Shown here one piece after another: positions 61,620 to 64,000 of a stretch of 64,000 nucleotides of DNA; positions within the stretch are counted from its first letter, which is position 1; the number at the start of each line of letters is the position of its first letter. The stretch is from Andreprevotia lacus DSM 23236 (GTDB lineage: Bacteria; Pseudomonadota; Gammaproteobacteria; Burkholderiales; Chitinibacteraceae), in contig NZ_FWXD01000002.1 in NCBI RefSeq assembly GCF_900176275.1, positions 239,364-303,363 of the forward strand, in the 5' to 3' direction. A program made the translations under genes and the position numbers. The notes beneath the pieces are model-generated. The model was given only the letters and a program-made list of their open reading frames with translations, was not told the origin of the DNA and did no database searches.

Positions 61620-63617
61620 ATGTTTGAGAAGTCCGTTCACGCAACGCGACTGTTGGGCGCCGCTGCGCTCGTCGTTGCCGTTGCCAGTGCGCACGCAGCC
61701 AGTTATCCGGCGTGGAGCGCCACCACCACCTACAACGGTGGCGAAACCGTGACCTTTGAAGGTCAGAACTACAAGGCGCAGTGGTGGACCCGTGGTGACA
61801 GCCCGGCGACCAGTTCCGGCGCAGTCGGCACCGGCAAGGTGTGGCTGCCGCTGGGCACCGCCACCGGCGTGACGACCGCGCCCACGGCCAGCCCGACTGC
61901 GGCGCCAACAGTAGCTCCGACCGTGGTCATCACCGCCACCCCCAAGCCCGCTGCAACCGCGACACCCGTGCCGGCCACCGGCAGCTATGCTGGCTGGGAT
62001 GCCAATACCATTTACGACGTCGCGGGCACGCGCGTCAGCTACGGTGGCAAGGTATACCAGAACAAGTGGTGGACGCGTGGTGACAACCCGGCGCAGTCGG
62101 GTGCCTACGGCGTATGGCAGGAAGTGGCCGTAGCGACCACCCCGGCACCGACCGCCACCCCGAAGCCAACCGCGACCGCAGTACCCACACTGGCCCCGAC
62201 GGCAACACCTGCGCCCACCGCGACACCGCTGCCGACGCTGGCGCCGACAGCCACCCCGGTTCCGACGGCGACACCTCGTCCGACTTCGACCCCGGTGCCG
62301 ACCGCCACGCCCAAGCCGACTGCGACGCCTGTCCCGACGGCTACACCGACCCCGGCACCGTCGGCCGGCATCGTGCCGCCGCGCGCCATCACGCTGGAGC
62401 AACCGGGCAACGTCGGCACCTTGCGTGCCGCGCAGCTGCGCAGCTTCAACCACACGCCTTTCCAGTCCACCGGTTACTGGGTGCAGCCGGGCGACGTACT
62501 GGTAGTGAATTACTACTACAGCGGCGTAGCACCGAGCCAGGTGCCGGAAATCTGGATCCACAGCATCGACGACGACACCTGGGGCTATGACAGCGACCAG
62601 AAGACCAAGCTGGCCGTGGGTAGCACCACCATCACCGCCAGCAAGGCCGGTGCGGTGTACGTGTCGGTGTTCAACAACCCGACCGGTGGCGACATGAAGG
62701 TTGAGCTGGTGTCGGGCGGCCGCGTGATGCCGCGCTTCGTGCTGGGCGAACACAGCGCTGCCGACTGGACGCAGATGCTGGCCACCTATGGCGATGCGCC
62801 CTATGGCGAGCTGGTCAGCAAGCGCATGATTCTGACCGCCACCATGGCCAAGGTGAAGAAATTCGCTACCGACCCGGTGGGCGTGATGACAGCGTGGGAC
62901 AAGATCGTTGGTCTGGAAGACGAGCAATACGGCATCGTGGCCGGCAATGCCTGGCCGCATGCGCCGGACGCGCACCGCTATCACTTTGTCGAATTGCCGC
63001 CGTACACCGGCTGGATGTATTCGTGGCAGTACCGCATGGCCAGTGCGTCGGATGACGGCGCTATCGGTTCGGTGCTCAATGCCAAGACCCTGACCACCGA
63101 TGGCTGGGGGCCGTGGCACGAGCTGGGCCACCAGCACCAGATGTCGACCTTCACCTGGGCGGATCAGACCGAAGTGACGGTGAACCTGTCGTCGGCCTAT
63201 GTACAGCGTGCGCTGGGCCTGCCGAGCCGCTACGAAACCGGCGGCACCTGGACCAAGACCTTTGCCTATCTGAACCAGTCCACGCGCGACTTCGGCACGC
63301 AGTCCGACCTGTTCGTGCGCGCCACCATGTTCTGGCAACTGGACCTGACCTTTGGCAAGGACTTCTATGCCAGGCTGGGTACCAACTACCGCAACATGCC
63401 GGCTGCACAGCGCCCGGGCACCGACGACGCGAAGAAGCAGTCCTTCATCGTCGAAACCAGCCGCGTGGCCGGTTACGACCTGAGCCCATTCTTCACGCAG
63501 TGGGGCATCCCGGTGGCTGCGGCTACGACCACCACGCTGAACGGCATGGCGCTCAAGCCGCTGACACAGCCGATCTGGCTGAACCGCGACAGCAATGTGG
63601 CCTACAAGCTGTATTGA
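61620..63617 (+). CDS. Secreted M60-type metallopeptidase with two CBM5/12 modules
   Basis: A 665-residue secreted protein. Order: signal peptide (about 1-26); CBM5/12 (YPAWSATTTYNGGETVTFEG, KAQWWTRGDSPAT); linker; second CBM5/12 ('YAGWDANTIYDVAGTRVSYGG', 'NKWWTRGDNPAQ'); a long Thr-Pro linker to about 250; and an M60/PF13402 gluzincin domain (about 255-660). The zinc motif is HExxH at His500/Glu501/His504 (PWHELGHQHQM), with distal Glu518 (WADQTEVTVN). M60-like peptidases cleave O-glycosylated mucin-type proteins. Chitin tethering suggests digestion of glycoproteins embedded in chitin. AGGAGTGAGAC precedes the ATG. The two CBMs are nearly the same as in the neighbouring gene. Confidence 0.93.
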   Translation: MFEKSVHATRLLGAAALVVAVASAHAASYPAWSATTTYNGGETVTFEGQNYKAQWWTRGDSPATSSGAVGTGKVWLPLGTATGVTTAPTASPTAAPTVAPTVVITATPKPAATATPVPATGSYAGWDANTIYDVAGTRVSYGGKVYQNKWWTRGDNPAQSGAYGVWQEVAVATTPAPTATPKPTATAVPTLAPTATPAPTATPLPTLAPTATPVPTATPRPTSTPVPTATPKPTATPVPTATPTPAPSAGIVPPRAITLEQPGNVGTLRAAQLRSFNHTPFQSTGYWVQPGDVLVVNYYYSGVAPSQVPEIWIHSIDDDTWGYDSDQKTKLAVGSTTITASKAGAVYVSVFNNPTGGDMKVELVSGGRVMPRFVLGEHSAADWTQMLATYGDAPYGELVSKRMILTATMAKVKKFATDPVGVMTAWDKIVGLEDEQYGIVAGNAWPHAPDAHRYHFVELPPYTGWMYSWQYRMASASDDGAIGSVLNAKTLTTDGWGPWHELGHQHQMSTFTWADQTEVTVNLSSAYVQRALGLPSRYETGGTWTKTFAYLNQSTRDFGTQSDLFVRATMFWQLDLTFGKDFYARLGTNYRNMPAAQRPGTDDAKKQSFIVETSRVAGYDLSPFFTQWGIPVAAATTTTLNGMALKPLTQPIWLNRDSNVAYKLY

Positions 63618-63662
63618 TCACATGTAGTGTTGTGCGTAACGAAAAAGCCCGCATCGCGCGTA

Positions 63663-63695
63663 ATGCCAGTCAGTTAAGCCTGACTGGCATTTTTG
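63663..63695. terminator. Hairpin at the IS4 end / terminator
   Basis: ATGCCAGTCAG, loop TTAAGC, CTGACTGGCAT followed by TTTTTGTTTGG on the plus strand. The loop contains the stop of the minus-strand transposase. It terminates the M60 gene transcript and may be part of the element end. Confidence 0.65.
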
Positions 63696-64000
63696 TTTGG
63701 GTATTTCGCCGAACGCCGTTTGACCACTCGAGGATAAGTCCGCCCCTCGCGCCGAGGCGGCAGCACGAATAACCGTGCCTGTTCAAAGAGCAATGCCAGT
63801 CGTTTAGGCAGGTTTCCAGCAGACTCCAAGGGCGCAAAGCGCAGTAGATCGATGATCGCCATCGCTGCAACATGAAAGCCGATTCGCTGCGGGGCCACCT
63901 GCAGCTGCTCCGCCATCAGACGCATCAGCCGTCGCAACAAGGTGTAGGCAATCAACACGCCCCACAACTCCTGACGCACCAAGGCCGGTTGCTTGCTGCG
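63674..64000 (-). CDS. IS4-family transposase, C-terminal part (runs off right edge)
   Basis: An open minus-strand frame enters at the right edge and ends at 63674 (TAA in the hairpin loop). About 108 residues are seen: RSKQPALVRQELWGVLIAY, LQVAPQRIGFHVAAMAII and 'LFEQARLFVLPPRREGRTYP', the characteristic C-terminal segment of IS4-family transposases. The beginning, catalytic residues and far end of the element lie outside. It is intact as far as seen. Its arrival next to the M60 gene may have cut a terminator there. Confidence 0.85.
   Translation of the reverse strand, partial: RSKQPALVRQELWGVLIAYTLLRRLMRLMAEQLQVAPQRIGFHVAAMAIIDLLRFAPLESAGNLPKRLALLFEQARLFVLPPRREGRTYPRVVKRRSAKYPNKNASQA

Overview
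The window looks like chromosome of a GC-rich (about 60-65% by eye) betaproteobacterium, most likely a chitin-degrading member of the Neisseriales (Chromobacterium/Chitinibacter-type). Support comes from the dusB-fis, hemA-prfA, gatCAB and mreBCD-mrdAB-rlpA neighbourhoods, panD, a nagA gene and a run of secreted proteins with CBM5/12 chitin-binding modules. The genus is an inference; there is no rRNA gene to settle it.

Layout. 1-8.1 kb: a minus-strand sugar-uptake operon in the order binding protein, ATPase, permease, xylulokinase-type FGGY kinase, two PfkB kinases and a DeoR-type regulator. CGAAC repeats in front of it are candidate operators. 8.2-18 kb: the cell-shape operon mreB-mreC-mreD-mrdA-rodA-rlpA (minus strand), followed by a large membrane GGDEF-EAL protein. 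18.1-22.8 kb: a plus-strand gatCAB operon with gmhA and a GNAT acetyltransferase inserted between its genes. 22.8-24.6 kb: a small accessory island. It holds an orphan type VI effector/immunity pair (Tae4/Tai4) and a DUF1272 gene broken by a 141-bp palindromic insertion and by a frameshift. 24.6-31.8 kb: nagA, a glutathione transferase, dusB-fis, purH, pagP and purD.

31.8-46.7 kb: a sixteen-gene, tightly overlapping minus-strand operon for an aryl polyene (APE) type pigment. It encodes a ketosynthase, chain-length factor, ACP, ketoreductase, ApeP-like dehydratase and an ApeH-ApeI fusion. It also encodes an ammonia lyase, thioesterase, glycosyltransferase, acyltransferase, LolA-like carrier, MMPL exporter, DUF3261 lipoprotein, a flavin halogenase-like enzyme and a polysaccharide deacetylase. 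Together they could make an aryl starter, extend it, transfer it to a lipid or sugar carrier and export it to the outer membrane.

46.9-57 kb: hemA-prfA; a VC0807-type membrane protein; a LysR regulator divergent from an SDR/old-yellow-enzyme/quinone-oxidoreductase operon; an RNB exoribonuclease; a zinc-ribbon hypothetical protein; and panD. 57.4-63.6 kb: three consecutive secreted proteins share signal peptide, CBM5/12, Thr-Pro linker, CBM5/12 and linker, then differ in the C-terminal unit: GH18 chitinase, Ig-like plus DUF3472, and M60 metallopeptidase. An IS4-family transposase runs off the right edge.

Most interesting points: the palindromic element inside DUF1272, the orphan Tae4/Tai4 pair, the APE cluster with an enzyme fusion and a halogenase-like gene, and the chitin-binding trio with a chitin-tethered M60 peptidase.
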